In this document: positions 44,499-53,360 of the stretch, piece by piece | How positions within the stretch are numbered: position 1 is the first letter of the stretch | How the letters are laid out: every line of letters starts with the position of its first letter | Origin: CAWVSB01 sp036960375 | GTDB taxonomy: Bacteria; Pseudomonadota; Gammaproteobacteria; Pseudomonadales; CAWVSB01 | DNA: 64,000 nucleotides | NCBI GenBank assembly: GCA_036960375.1 | Contig: JBALVY010000004.1 | Location: 62,001-126,000, forward strand | Reading direction: 5' to 3' | Program-made: the position numbers and the translations under genes | The notes under the pieces: generated by a model | The model's input: only the letters and a program-made list of their open reading frames with translations | What the model was told of the DNA's origin: nothing | Databases searched by the model: none

Positions 44499-45529
44499 AG
44501 CTCTACGTCCAACTGCTGGCAGGCCACTAATGCTTTCATACCCTGGGGCGAATTATCCATGCCAGAAAATGCTTGTTCTATATCTGCCAGTGCCGAAATT
44601 GAGGTTATAAATGGAGCAAGGTCGATTTGATGAGTTGCTACCAACTCAATGGCCTGTTCAAAATCCTGAGGTTGATATACCCGAGCGCCGACCAGTTCAA
44701 GTTCCTTCCAAAAAAATTGGAACAGGTCTACAGTGGGTTTTTCACTGTGAATAGCTACCATGCAGATTCTGGCGCGAACTGCTGCGATGGAGGTCATTAC
44801 ATCGATCGAAGCTTGTACTCCGGAAACCTCAAAAATAACGTCGGCACCTTTACCATTAGTCCACTCGTCGACGACCTTGGGTAGATCCTCGGTAAGGGGA
44901 TTAACAGTTAATACCCCATTGTTTTCGGAAAATGTCTGTCTCGTCGGGTTGATTTCCGACATCATTACCTCGGCACCGATCGCCTGCGCGACCAGCGCGA
45001 TTAACTGGCCGATGGGCCCGCCGCCCAGTACTACCGCTTTTTCTCCTTGTCGAAGTCGGGCCCTGGCCACATCGTGGCAGGCAACAGCCAAAGGTTCAAT
45101 TAGCGCACCTTGTTGGAGAGAAACCGCATCAGGTAGCTTATGTAGAGTTCGGGCTTTGACTGTCCAGAAGTTCTGGAATGCACCAGCAGAGTCGACACCC
45201 ATAAACTTGAGATTGTGACAGATATGCATGAGCCCGTTGTCGCAGGCGGGACAGTGGCCACAATAATCCAGTGGTCTGACAACGACCCGGTCTCCGATCT
45301 CGAAATTGTGTACCTCCGGTCCCATGCTGATAATCGTACCTGACATCTCATGGCCAATAATCTGTGGTGGTGCCACACGTTGATCCATGATGCCGTGATA
45401 AATGTGCATGTCAGTGCCACAAACTCCAACAAACCCTACCTCCAGGCAGACTTCGTCATCCTGTGGCGTGACCGCTTCGGCGGGTCTAAGGCAAAACTGT
45501 TTGTTGCCGGTATAGTAAGCCGCTTGCAT
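44495..45529 (-). CDS. zinc-dependent medium-chain alcohol/sugar dehydrogenase
   Basis: The 344-residue MDR protein has catalytic zinc ligands in GVCGTDMHIYHG and GHEMSG, a structural-zinc lobe C-x2-C-x2-C-x7-C (YCGHCPACDNGLMHIC) and the NAD fold motif VVLGGGPIGQLIALVAQ. It resembles threonine/sorbitol/galactonate-type dehydrogenases. In this operon it is a candidate L-fucose (or L-galactose) 1-dehydrogenase or a dehydrogenase of a downstream acid; the sequence does not decide. An AAAGGAA site precedes ATG 45529. It starts 24 bases after the dehydratase stop and overlaps the SDR start by 4 bases. Confidence 0.85.
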   Translation of the reverse strand: MQAAYYTGNKQFCLRPAEAVTPQDDEVCLEVGFVGVCGTDMHIYHGIMDQRVAPPQIIGHEMSGTIISMGPEVHNFEIGDRVVVRPLDYCGHCPACDNGLMHICHNLKFMGVDSAGAFQNFWTVKARTLHKLPDAVSLQQGALIEPLAVACHDVARARLRQGEKAVVLGGGPIGQLIALVAQAIGAEVMMSEINPTRQTFSENNGVLTVNPLTEDLPKVVDEWTNGKGADVIFEVSGVQASIDVMTSIAAVRARICMVAIHSEKPTVDLFQFFWKELELVGARVYQPQDFEQAIELVATHQIDLAPFITSISALADIEQAFSGMDNSPQGMKALVACQQLDVEL

Positions 45530-45552
45530 GATTATTTCCTTTTTTGTAAGCG

Positions 45553-46683
45553 TTAAAACGGGAGTTTAATAGCGTGCGCATGAAGCAAGTCGTAATCGAA
45601 TATAACCCCATGGCCGGCAGTGTCAGGCGCAATGGCCTTGCTGTTTTCCAAAATCAACGGCCGCTTTGTGTACTGGTCGATCGGAAAAGAATGTACTTCC
45701 ATCCAGCCGGCATGTTCTTGTGATGCCATCAGCGACACGTGCAGTTCATGCATGCCGTGGGTACAGATAGGTAGATGACTTTTTTGGGCCAATTGGGCGA
45801 CATTCAGCCATTGGGTAATGCCGCCGATATTTGAGGCGTCAGGCTGAAGATAGCCGAGCTGTGCCTGGGCAATGGCGTATTCAAACTCGTAAATAGTATG
45901 CAAGTTTTCCCCCATCGCCAGCGGTATATCAATGTTATTGGCAATTTCGCCATAACCAAGATAGTCGTCCGGAATGGTGGGCTCTTCAAACCAGGTCAAA
46001 TTGTAGGGTTCAAATGCTCTACCGGCGGCAATGGCTTGTTCTACCGACATAGAATAATTGGCATCGACCATAAATAGGCGTTTGTCACCGATAAGCTCTC
46101 GCACCGCCGCGATTCTTTCGACATCGGTATGCAGCGATGTTTGTCCAACTTTGATCTTTACTGCTTCAAAACCGCGATCGAGATAGCCCTGTACGTTATT
46201 GAGTAATTTTTCTGTCGAGAAATTTAGATCGATACCACCGGCATAGGCGTTAACGACGTTACTTGCGCCGCCGGCTACCTGCCACAGCGGCATATTGAGA
46301 CGCTTGCAACGGATATCCCATAGTGCAATGTCAACCGCCGATATTGCAAAAGATACCAGCCCACCGCGCCCTATGTAATGTAGATGCCATGCCATTTGGT
46401 CATTCAAGTGTTCGATGTGATTGGCATCCTGTCCAATCAGGAAGGGGGTTAATTCATCTTTTAAAAGGGAGTAGATTGCACGACCGCCTCTGCCCCCAGT
46501 ATAGGTATAGCCAACACCTTCCATACCGTCCTGACAGCTTATGCGGCACACAATCAACTCAAAATGGGTATGATCTCCATGTTTGGCATCGGCTAATACC
46601 TCGGCTAGTGGCACGCGATAATACTCCGTGGAGATCGCGTTAATTTTATTTGCCCGAGGGGCGAACTCTGCTGATAGCTGCAT
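45553..46683 (-). CDS. enolase-superfamily (mandelate racemase subgroup) sugar-acid dehydratase
   Basis: The 376-residue protein shows the MR-subgroup residues in order: KxK in AVKIKVGQ, metal ligands in FMVDANYSM, WFEEPT and AMGENLH, Asp in QPDASNIGG, and the base His in CTHGMHELH. Such enzymes dehydrate acid sugars (fuconate, galactarate, talarate, rhamnonate) to 2-keto-3-deoxy acids. Beside fucosidases and FucP, L-fuconate is the best guess, though it is shorter than the characterised Xanthomonas fuconate dehydratase (~440 residues) and nearer in size to talarate/galactarate dehydratases. It is the first gene of the minus-strand catabolic operon, divergent from the GH29 at 46898. Confidence 0.85.
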   Translation of the reverse strand: MQLSAEFAPRANKINAISTEYYRVPLAEVLADAKHGDHTHFELIVCRISCQDGMEGVGYTYTGGRGGRAIYSLLKDELTPFLIGQDANHIEHLNDQMAWHLHYIGRGGLVSFAISAVDIALWDIRCKRLNMPLWQVAGGASNVVNAYAGGIDLNFSTEKLLNNVQGYLDRGFEAVKIKVGQTSLHTDVERIAAVRELIGDKRLFMVDANYSMSVEQAIAAGRAFEPYNLTWFEEPTIPDDYLGYGEIANNIDIPLAMGENLHTIYEFEYAIAQAQLGYLQPDASNIGGITQWLNVAQLAQKSHLPICTHGMHELHVSLMASQEHAGWMEVHSFPIDQYTKRPLILENSKAIAPDTAGHGVIFDYDLLHAHAIKLPF

Positions 46684-46766
46684 ATTATGGCGTTTTTAAC
46701 TGTTTATTAAATTTACCCTTTTGGTGCTCTACCACAGGGGTTTATCTATATTAAGCAAAATATTGG

Positions 46767-46807
46767 TTGCCTTTATGATTGAGGATTGTATATTATAAAT
46801 AAAATTC
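46767..46807 (+). promoter_or_regulatory. promoter with shared AT-rich motif upstream of GH29 gene
   Basis: In the 214-base divergent gap, TTGCCT (46767-46772) and TATATT (46789-46794) with 16-base spacing form a plausible promoter for the GH29 gene. The -10 sits inside GTATATTATAAATAAAATTC (46788-46807), 18 of 20 identical to the element at 14360. TTGACA at 46832-46837 has no matching -10. Confidence 0.45.
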
Positions 46808-46897
46808 CTGCTAGATAAATATTATTTATTGTTGACAATATGGCTTTCCAGGTCTCTGCAAAGCCTGTGATACAGAGACAAACGAAATGGTGCGAAT

Positions 46898-48424
46898 ATG
46901 CGAAATTTGATTTTACTTTTAGTGGTGTTATCCAGTGTTTCGATGGCTGCCGAACAAAAGCAGCCTGAAGGGCAAACCGGGAAATATATTGAAGATCAAC
47001 AGGCAGTGGAGGATTGGGCCAATATTGACAGCCGCCCGGTGCCTGGCTGGTGGCAGGATGCGAAATTCGGTATTTTCATTCATTGGGGTGTTTATTCTGT
47101 ACCCTCATACGCCATCAAAGGTACCTATTCAGAATGGTACTGGCATAACAAGGATGGCTCCCCGGTCAAAGCCAAAAAACAATTGCGTCACGACAGTACT
47201 AATCAATTTCATGATTCTGTCTACGGAAAAGACAAAAAGTACCAGGATTTTGCTCCTGAATTCAAAGCTGAACTATTTGACCCTGAGCACTGGGCAAATG
47301 TATTCCAGCAGGCCGGTGCCAAATATGTCGTATTGACTAGCAAACATCATGATGGATATACCCTGTGGCCGAGCAAACAGGCCTCGACCAGTTTTGGTTA
47401 CCCATGGAACAGTGTTGAGGTAGGCCCAAAGCGTGATCTTGTCGGTGAGCTGACAGATGCGGTAAACAAAACCGATGTGCGTATGGGGCTCTACTATTCG
47501 CTGTGGGACTGGTTTAATCCGCTTTGGGAGCAGGATAAAGACGCGTACGTCGATCAGGTTATGCTGCCCCAGTTGCACGAACTGGTAGACAAGTACAAAC
47601 CTCAGATTTTGTTCACCGATGGAGATTGGATTGAGCACTACTCAAAGTGGCGTAGCCTCGAATTTCTGGATTGGCTAATTAATGAATCTGAGGTTAAGGA
47701 TGACGTGGTTTTTAATGATCGTTGGGGCAAAGTCAGGAAGCTCCATGGCGGTTATTACACGACGGAGTATGGCGCAGGACTTGAGGACAGCTCCAAACCC
47801 TGGGAGGAAAATCGTGGTATCGGCTATTCGTTTGGTTTTAATCGCATTGAAACCCTGGAAGATTACAACTCGGCGCAAAAGCTGATCTTTATGTTGGTTG
47901 ATATCGTTAGTCGTGGTGGTAATTTTCTTCTGGATATTGGCCCTACCGCCGACGGCCGTATACCCGTGATTATGGAAGATCGGTTAATAGAAATGGGAAA
48001 GTGGCTGACCATTAATGGTGAAGCGATTTATGGCACACGTCAGTGGAAAGTTGACGCACAGTGGTCTGAGGGGATTAATCCCGGATTTTCTGGCGAAGAG
48101 AGTTTCGGCGACCGCAGGCACGGTGGCTACGATGTTTTTGAATCAACTATTGATCCTAAACCGGGTTATGCCGTTAAAGAATTATTCTTTACCCAAAAAG
48201 ACCACACGGTATATGCATTTATGCCTTCATGGCCGGCGAGTAACGAAGTGGAAATTCGAGATATCGAAGTAGCTGCGGATACGATAATTACCATGCTGGG
48301 TCACGATGGACCGCTTGCATACCGTAAAACTAAAACAGGTGTCGCTGTCAGCTTACCTGCTGTTGTGCCTGGTAAATTGCCTTCTGAACATATCTGGACA
48401 CTGAAACTTAGCAACGCCAAATAA
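46898..48424 (+). CDS. secreted alpha-L-fucosidase, GH29
   Basis: The 508-residue protein has a short signal peptide (LILLLVVLSSVSMAAEQ) and a GH29 barrel: DAKFGIFIHWGVYSVPSYA, LTSKHHDGYTLWPS and DVRMGLYYSLWDWFNPLW. The nucleophile lies in ILFTDGDWIEHYSKW (D241, GAT 47618-47620), and VDIVSRGGNFLLDIGPTADGRIPV follows. The TDGDW form differs from the WFD form of the copies at 24694 and 37730, which suggests the other main GH29 branch (GH29-A like, broader specificity). A C-terminal beta-sandwich follows. It is divergent from the sugar-acid operon and followed after 94 bases by a beta-helix lipoprotein. Confidence 0.9.
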   Translation: MRNLILLLVVLSSVSMAAEQKQPEGQTGKYIEDQQAVEDWANIDSRPVPGWWQDAKFGIFIHWGVYSVPSYAIKGTYSEWYWHNKDGSPVKAKKQLRHDSTNQFHDSVYGKDKKYQDFAPEFKAELFDPEHWANVFQQAGAKYVVLTSKHHDGYTLWPSKQASTSFGYPWNSVEVGPKRDLVGELTDAVNKTDVRMGLYYSLWDWFNPLWEQDKDAYVDQVMLPQLHELVDKYKPQILFTDGDWIEHYSKWRSLEFLDWLINESEVKDDVVFNDRWGKVRKLHGGYYTTEYGAGLEDSSKPWEENRGIGYSFGFNRIETLEDYNSAQKLIFMLVDIVSRGGNFLLDIGPTADGRIPVIMEDRLIEMGKWLTINGEAIYGTRQWKVDAQWSEGINPGFSGEESFGDRRHGGYDVFESTIDPKPGYAVKELFFTQKDHTVYAFMPSWPASNEVEIRDIEVAADTIITMLGHDGPLAYRKTKTGVAVSLPAVVPGKLPSEHIWTLKLSNAK

Positions 48425-48442
48425 TTGCCCTGAGCAAACCGT

Positions 48443-48477
48443 AGAAATTCGCCCGTTAATCGGGCAGAAGGATTTCT
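48443..48477. other. nested hairpin between GH29 and beta-helix genes
   Basis: GCCCG (48451-48455) pairs with CGGGC (48461-48465), and outside it AGAAAT (48443-48448) pairs with ATTTCT (48472-48477). There is no T-run, so it is not a standard terminator. It could be an mRNA-stabilising or processing structure. Confidence 0.35.
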
Positions 48478-48518
48478 GCGGCCTGAATTTTATCGTTTTG
48501 AATAAGGTAATACGCTGA

Positions 48519-51476
48519 ATGAACACCGCCAAATTGATAGTTTCGACTCTGTTGTGCTTTTCACTTGTTGGTTGCGGCGGTGGTGGAGGTGGCTCGACCA
48601 CCAGCAGCAACGGTTCCGGTTCCGGGTCAGAGCAATCGGATTCGACTATTTTCACGATCAGTGGTGTAGGCAACGTAACAGTTGATGAAAATACCGGCTA
48701 TACGGGTGAAGTTCCAACTACCAGTGGTGATACACCCGTAGGCAATTTAGATTGGTCGCTTTCCGGTGACGATGTAAACCAATTTGGCGTTGATGCCGCT
48801 ACCGGTGTAATTTCTATGGCGGTGAAAGACTATGAAAACCCGCTGGACAGTAATTTTGATAATGTATACGAAATTATTTTGCGGGTATCTGATACTGACA
48901 ATCATAGCGCAACAAAGGCCATCACTATTTCTGTAAAGGATGTGCAAGAGTCGGTGTCTGCTCCGTCTCCGCAGGCATGTATTGTTGATGAATCGTCTAT
49001 TGCAGGAGATGCGGTCTATATTGCAGCCAGTGGTGAGGATAGTGCATCGGCCGATGGCAGTATAAGCGCGCCGTTCAGGACTCTATCCTTTGCACTACAA
49101 AGCCTTGCACAGGCACAGCTTGTTGACCGTCCCGGATTGACACTGTATCTCCGCGAAGGAGAGTATCTGGATTCTGTCACTAATCTGCGAGTCAAGGGAG
49201 CTGCGGGTAATCCAGTCACTATTGCAGCGTACCCGTGTGAAAATGTGCGTTTGACCGGCGCTGTCGCTCTGCAGCAAACTAAGCTCTCGGATTGGCAGCA
49301 GCACTATCAGAATATATACAAAATCGAAGTAGATCGGCCAGTGTGGCAGCTGTTTTTGGATGATCAGCAAATGATGCCCGCGCGCTGGCCCAATGCTAAT
49401 TTCTTGCCATTAACAGCAGCCAACACATCATCGGTGTATTCGATCAACGTGTGGGCAGAAGGAGAAGATGCGCCTGGTAAAAACGGTGTTATGCGAAATG
49501 CCATATCCGGAGTGGACAGCCATGCTGCATATCATAATCTTGCGACAGCGAAAAACTACCGCGGTGACGCACTGGATGCCAGCGACGCGATAATTGTGGC
49601 AAACACCGCGAGTTTTATAAGCTACTCGAGGATGGTTAAGGCCTATAATGATATGCCTGACTTCCTTGATTATGCGAATACCTCAGAGCCCGAAGCGGGT
49701 ATTGACCGTTCGGTTGGTCATACGCCAGGGAGTAATGTTTTTACGCATGAGCCCGTGCCTGGTGGCTATAAAGGCAAAAAGCTTAGCTACTATCTTGAGG
49801 CAAAACTGGATCTGTTGGATCAATCGGGGGAGTGGTATTACGAAGAGGTTGATGGGCGACATTATGTGTATCTTTGGGCTCCATCCAGCGGTGTTCCCGC
49901 TGGAAATATTAACCTGCGTGATCGAGGTTATGCCATCGATGTCGGCGATTGGGAATACGTCCAACTAAAAAATATAGAATACTTTGCAACGGCGGTGCGC
50001 TGTGACCCCTGCCATAATATCACTATTGAAGACTCTCAATTTCGCTTCAGCGCGGCATCCAGACGTATGCTTAAAGAATGGGGTGATGAGGAAACAGGCT
50101 ATGGCCGAAACCAGCTGATTTTTCTGTCGTCCAAGTCAGTACGCCCCGATGACAGCGGCTTGATTTTCCGCAACAACATCGTGCGGGACACCGACGTACA
50201 GACACTTATTTTGAGTGGCGGCGGGGCGGTTATTGATAATAACGACTTTTATCAACTGGATTATTCGGCCGCAGATACCATCGCGCCCGATGCCACGGTA
50301 ATGATTACCGCAATGAGTGGCCAAGCTGCATATTTTACCAATAACACGATGGATATCATTGGCACATCGACGATGTTTGTGCCTGAAGGTGGTAGCTTGC
50401 ACGCTAATTACAATAACTTGATTACGGGCGGTTTTGCGCAAAATGACGGTGCCAGTTTTCAGCTCCGAAAAGCACAGCAGTTTGCGGTCGACATCTCCTA
50501 TAACTGGGCTCATGATTCAGCAAAATACGGTATTCGTTTCGACGCGCCATTTAATACCACAAACGAAACCTCCGGCGGTCGTTTTGGCATGATTCACCAT
50601 AACGTTGTCTGGAATGCCAATGGCCTAATGGTAAAGGGTGACGACCACCGGGTATTTCACAACACCACATGGAATAACAGCAACGTCGACTTGAGAATGC
50701 TAGTGGAGACCAATGTGCATTATCTCAACGATCGCTCTATCGCGGCCAATAATGCCTCAGACTCAATTTCAAGCGAGCGGGGTTCACGCACAGACATTTC
50801 TGCGCTTTTTCTTGGTAAAGATAGCGACGGAAACCCATTAAAAGATAGCCGAGAAAACTTCAACGGCGTTGAGGTGGAGAACGAAGCTCTGGATAATTCA
50901 GAACTGTTGGAAAGCCAGTTAAATGATCCTCACAATTATGATTTTAGGCCCAAAAGATCGGGCTTGTTACACGATACCGGCGCATTGATAGATAGCCCAG
51001 ATACAGACTCTCAATATTTTGCTGATTACACGGGAGAAGCGCCGATTCCGGTCTATTTTGAGCGCACAGTACAGGGTGACAAGCTTGATTTGGGCGCCTA
51101 TGAGCTGGATGCTCCTTATTACTGGATTCCAGGATACAAGGAGAAAACTGCCAGTTTTCCCATACCCCGAGATGAGCAGACCGATACCGATGCATTACCG
51201 GTGGCTGCCGAGGTATCGCTAATGTGGCGCGAAGCTTACAAGGCACAAAAGCACAATGTCTATTTGGCTGATTCAGAAACAAGCCTTTACCAGATTGAAG
51301 TTGGAAATCTCGATAATAGTGCGTTTGTGGGTGCGTTTAGGTCAGGTGAAGCCAATATAGCAAATCCGCCCGGTCCGCTGGACCCGGGTACCTACTATTG
51401 GAGAGTCGACGCAGTAACAGCAGAACAGATTGTGCGCGGTTCAATATGGCAGTTCACTGTAGGGGTATCAAACTAA
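48519..51476 (+). CDS. beta-helix lipoprotein with cadherin-like domain, paralogue of 9526
   Basis: The 985-residue protein has a lipobox signal (LLCFSLVGC), a Gly/Ser linker and a cadherin-like domain at about 45-145 (VTVDENTGYTGEV, VYEIILRVSDTDNHSA). From about 165 comes a right-handed beta-helix catalytic-type region (YIAASGEDSASADGS, MMPARWPNANF, YYLEAKLDLLDQSGEWYYEE, MIHHNVVWNANGLMVKG), and a fibronectin-III-like end (GTYYWRVDAVTAEQIVRGS). It aligns over nearly its whole helix with the secreted protein at 9526. It is probably anchored on the outer membrane. Enzyme activity is unknown; the pair is a candidate for the polymer-cleaving function not otherwise seen in this locus. Confidence 0.8.
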   Translation: MNTAKLIVSTLLCFSLVGCGGGGGGSTTSSNGSGSGSEQSDSTIFTISGVGNVTVDENTGYTGEVPTTSGDTPVGNLDWSLSGDDVNQFGVDAATGVISMAVKDYENPLDSNFDNVYEIILRVSDTDNHSATKAITISVKDVQESVSAPSPQACIVDESSIAGDAVYIAASGEDSASADGSISAPFRTLSFALQSLAQAQLVDRPGLTLYLREGEYLDSVTNLRVKGAAGNPVTIAAYPCENVRLTGAVALQQTKLSDWQQHYQNIYKIEVDRPVWQLFLDDQQMMPARWPNANFLPLTAANTSSVYSINVWAEGEDAPGKNGVMRNAISGVDSHAAYHNLATAKNYRGDALDASDAIIVANTASFISYSRMVKAYNDMPDFLDYANTSEPEAGIDRSVGHTPGSNVFTHEPVPGGYKGKKLSYYLEAKLDLLDQSGEWYYEEVDGRHYVYLWAPSSGVPAGNINLRDRGYAIDVGDWEYVQLKNIEYFATAVRCDPCHNITIEDSQFRFSAASRRMLKEWGDEETGYGRNQLIFLSSKSVRPDDSGLIFRNNIVRDTDVQTLILSGGGAVIDNNDFYQLDYSAADTIAPDATVMITAMSGQAAYFTNNTMDIIGTSTMFVPEGGSLHANYNNLITGGFAQNDGASFQLRKAQQFAVDISYNWAHDSAKYGIRFDAPFNTTNETSGGRFGMIHHNVVWNANGLMVKGDDHRVFHNTTWNNSNVDLRMLVETNVHYLNDRSIAANNASDSISSERGSRTDISALFLGKDSDGNPLKDSRENFNGVEVENEALDNSELLESQLNDPHNYDFRPKRSGLLHDTGALIDSPDTDSQYFADYTGEAPIPVYFERTVQGDKLDLGAYELDAPYYWIPGYKEKTASFPIPRDEQTDTDALPVAAEVSLMWREAYKAQKHNVYLADSETSLYQIEVGNLDNSAFVGAFRSGEANIANPPGPLDPGTYYWRVDAVTAEQIVRGSIWQFTVGVSN

Positions 51477-51654
51477 AATACCACAGGCGATAAAATTTCA
51501 TCACAAGCTACAGGATTTTTCCGCATAGGATGATTCGGTGAAAGCCGTAGCTATTATCTTTTTCATGAATTTTGCTAAAGAGGACATATTTCAATAAAGT
51601 GTTAATATCGCACTATGCAGTATAGTGAGCCTAAATACTTTAGAGGATGTGCCA

Positions 51655-53319
51655 ATGTTTCAACGTTCTAAACTCGCCTTGGTATGGCTATCGTTTTTCT
51701 GCCTTATTGCCACGCCCGCTTTGGCGCTGACAAAAGATGAATCAGACCAGTTTCTTAAAGAAATCGAAAGCACGCAAAAAGAAATCACCTACTATAAAAA
51801 CAAATCTGACAATGCATCTGACGAAGATCGCATATTATTCGTCATGCAATATTTAGATCGCGAAAAGCGCTTGCGTGAAACTTTAGACCTGCTGGTCACG
51901 GATGTTACTGCTAACGAAGTACCGTTACCTGAAAAAGTAACTCTCACCAAAAAAGTCCTGGAGCTACTCCAAATACAATCAGGGGTAATTAAAGAAGAGA
52001 TCGTATTGATTGAAAACTTCATCGCCAAAGCCAAGAAAACTCGTCTAAAAGCCAATACTACTATAAATATAATGACTGGTGATCAGCAAATCCAAAAGGG
52101 GATCATGTTACTAGACGAGCATATTGAAGCGCTGTATTACAACGCAATGCATTTAGATGCATTGGGAGGAGAATCCAAAACTGATTTAGTGTATTTGGAC
52201 CAACTCCTCAATACCTACACCATTCAGGCTGCGGGCCAATTGGAACTAATAATTACGGCTCTCGATGAGGTGGCAGACTTGCTAAGTTATGCGCCTGAAG
52301 ACGCTAAAGTCGAACTAACATCCAGGGAAAAAATTCTTGAGCATTCGAAGTTTAATGCCTCCGAGAGTCTGTCCCGACGCATTGCACTAATGGATCTCCG
52401 TGATCTGGAGACAGCGAGCTTTCAACACATATTAATATTGGCGACCGGACAAGTTTCCGGGGAAATATTTGACACCGAAGTCGCCTTTGATCTGGTCTCG
52501 AGAATATCAGACGCCATTGAGCAATGGTTAATGGATAACGGTATTGACCTGGTATGGAAATTAATTCTATTTGTCTTGCTCATAATGCTTTTCCGTGCCT
52601 TGGCCGCCATTTCGGGGCGGCTCGTCGGCTCGGCATTATTAAAGTCGAATCTCCAGTTGTCAGGGTTATTAAGGGAGTTTTTTATATCAATTACCTCTAA
52701 AATAGTGATGGTGGTTGGTATATTAGTTGCGCTGTCTCAACTGGGCATCCAGGTAACCCCGCTATTAGCCGGTTTAGGTATGGTCGGTCTTGTGGTAGGT
52801 TTTGCATTACAAGATACCCTGTCAAACTTTGCCTCAGGTCTTATGATATTGATCTATCACCCCTTTGATGAGGGCGACTTGGTAGAGGCGGCAGGTGTAT
52901 CAGGCTTTGTATCTAAATTGAGTTTAGTATCCACAACTATTCTGACGCTAGATAATCAAAGCCTTGTGGTTCCCAATTCCAAAATTTGGGGTGATGTTAT
53001 TCGCAATGTGACCTCGCAAAGACAGCGTCGCGTAGATCTCGTGTTTAGTATTGGTTATGGCGATGATATTCCTCTGGCTGAAAAAGTATTGACAGAAATA
53101 CTTGAGTCTCACAAATCAGTTCTCAAAACACCGGAGCCAATGGTGAAGCTGCATACGCTAAACGAATCTTCCGTTGATTTTGTTGTTAGGCCCTGGGTTC
53201 AAACGGAAGACTATTGGGATGTATACTGGGACGTGACTCGCTCAGTCAAACAACGCTTTGATGAGGAGAATATAAGCATTCCCTTTCCTCAGCGGGATGT
53301 GCATATACAACAGCTATAG
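51655..53319 (+). CDS. mechanosensitive ion channel, MscS family, with periplasmic coiled-coil
   Basis: ATG 51655 follows AGAGGA by 7 bases and begins a signal peptide (LVWLSFFCLIATPALA); GTG 51625 is in frame but adds no signal. The 554-residue protein has a ~260-residue helical periplasmic region with coiled-coil character. Three or so membrane helices follow (about 290-395), then the pore helix AGLGMVGLVVGFALQDTLSNFASGLMILI and the beta-domain (FDEGDLVEAAGVSGFV, VPNSKIWGDVIRN). It is a tension-gated channel for osmotic downshock. It marks the end of the polysaccharide locus and the start of general functions; 41 bases separate it from the next gene. Confidence 0.9.
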   Translation: MFQRSKLALVWLSFFCLIATPALALTKDESDQFLKEIESTQKEITYYKNKSDNASDEDRILFVMQYLDREKRLRETLDLLVTDVTANEVPLPEKVTLTKKVLELLQIQSGVIKEEIVLIENFIAKAKKTRLKANTTINIMTGDQQIQKGIMLLDEHIEALYYNAMHLDALGGESKTDLVYLDQLLNTYTIQAAGQLELIITALDEVADLLSYAPEDAKVELTSREKILEHSKFNASESLSRRIALMDLRDLETASFQHILILATGQVSGEIFDTEVAFDLVSRISDAIEQWLMDNGIDLVWKLILFVLLIMLFRALAAISGRLVGSALLKSNLQLSGLLREFFISITSKIVMVVGILVALSQLGIQVTPLLAGLGMVGLVVGFALQDTLSNFASGLMILIYHPFDEGDLVEAAGVSGFVSKLSLVSTTILTLDNQSLVVPNSKIWGDVIRNVTSQRQRRVDLVFSIGYGDDIPLAEKVLTEILESHKSVLKTPEPMVKLHTLNESSVDFVVRPWVQTEDYWDVYWDVTRSVKQRFDEENISIPFPQRDVHIQQL

Positions 53320-53360
53320 ATTTACACTACGACTAACGTGAAATTTACTGGAACTAGGAC

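Noticed and set aside
46832..46860. TTGACA as a -35 box for the GH29 gene at 46898
   Set aside because: No acceptable -10 at 15-19 bases; the upstream TTGCCT/TATATT pair is better.
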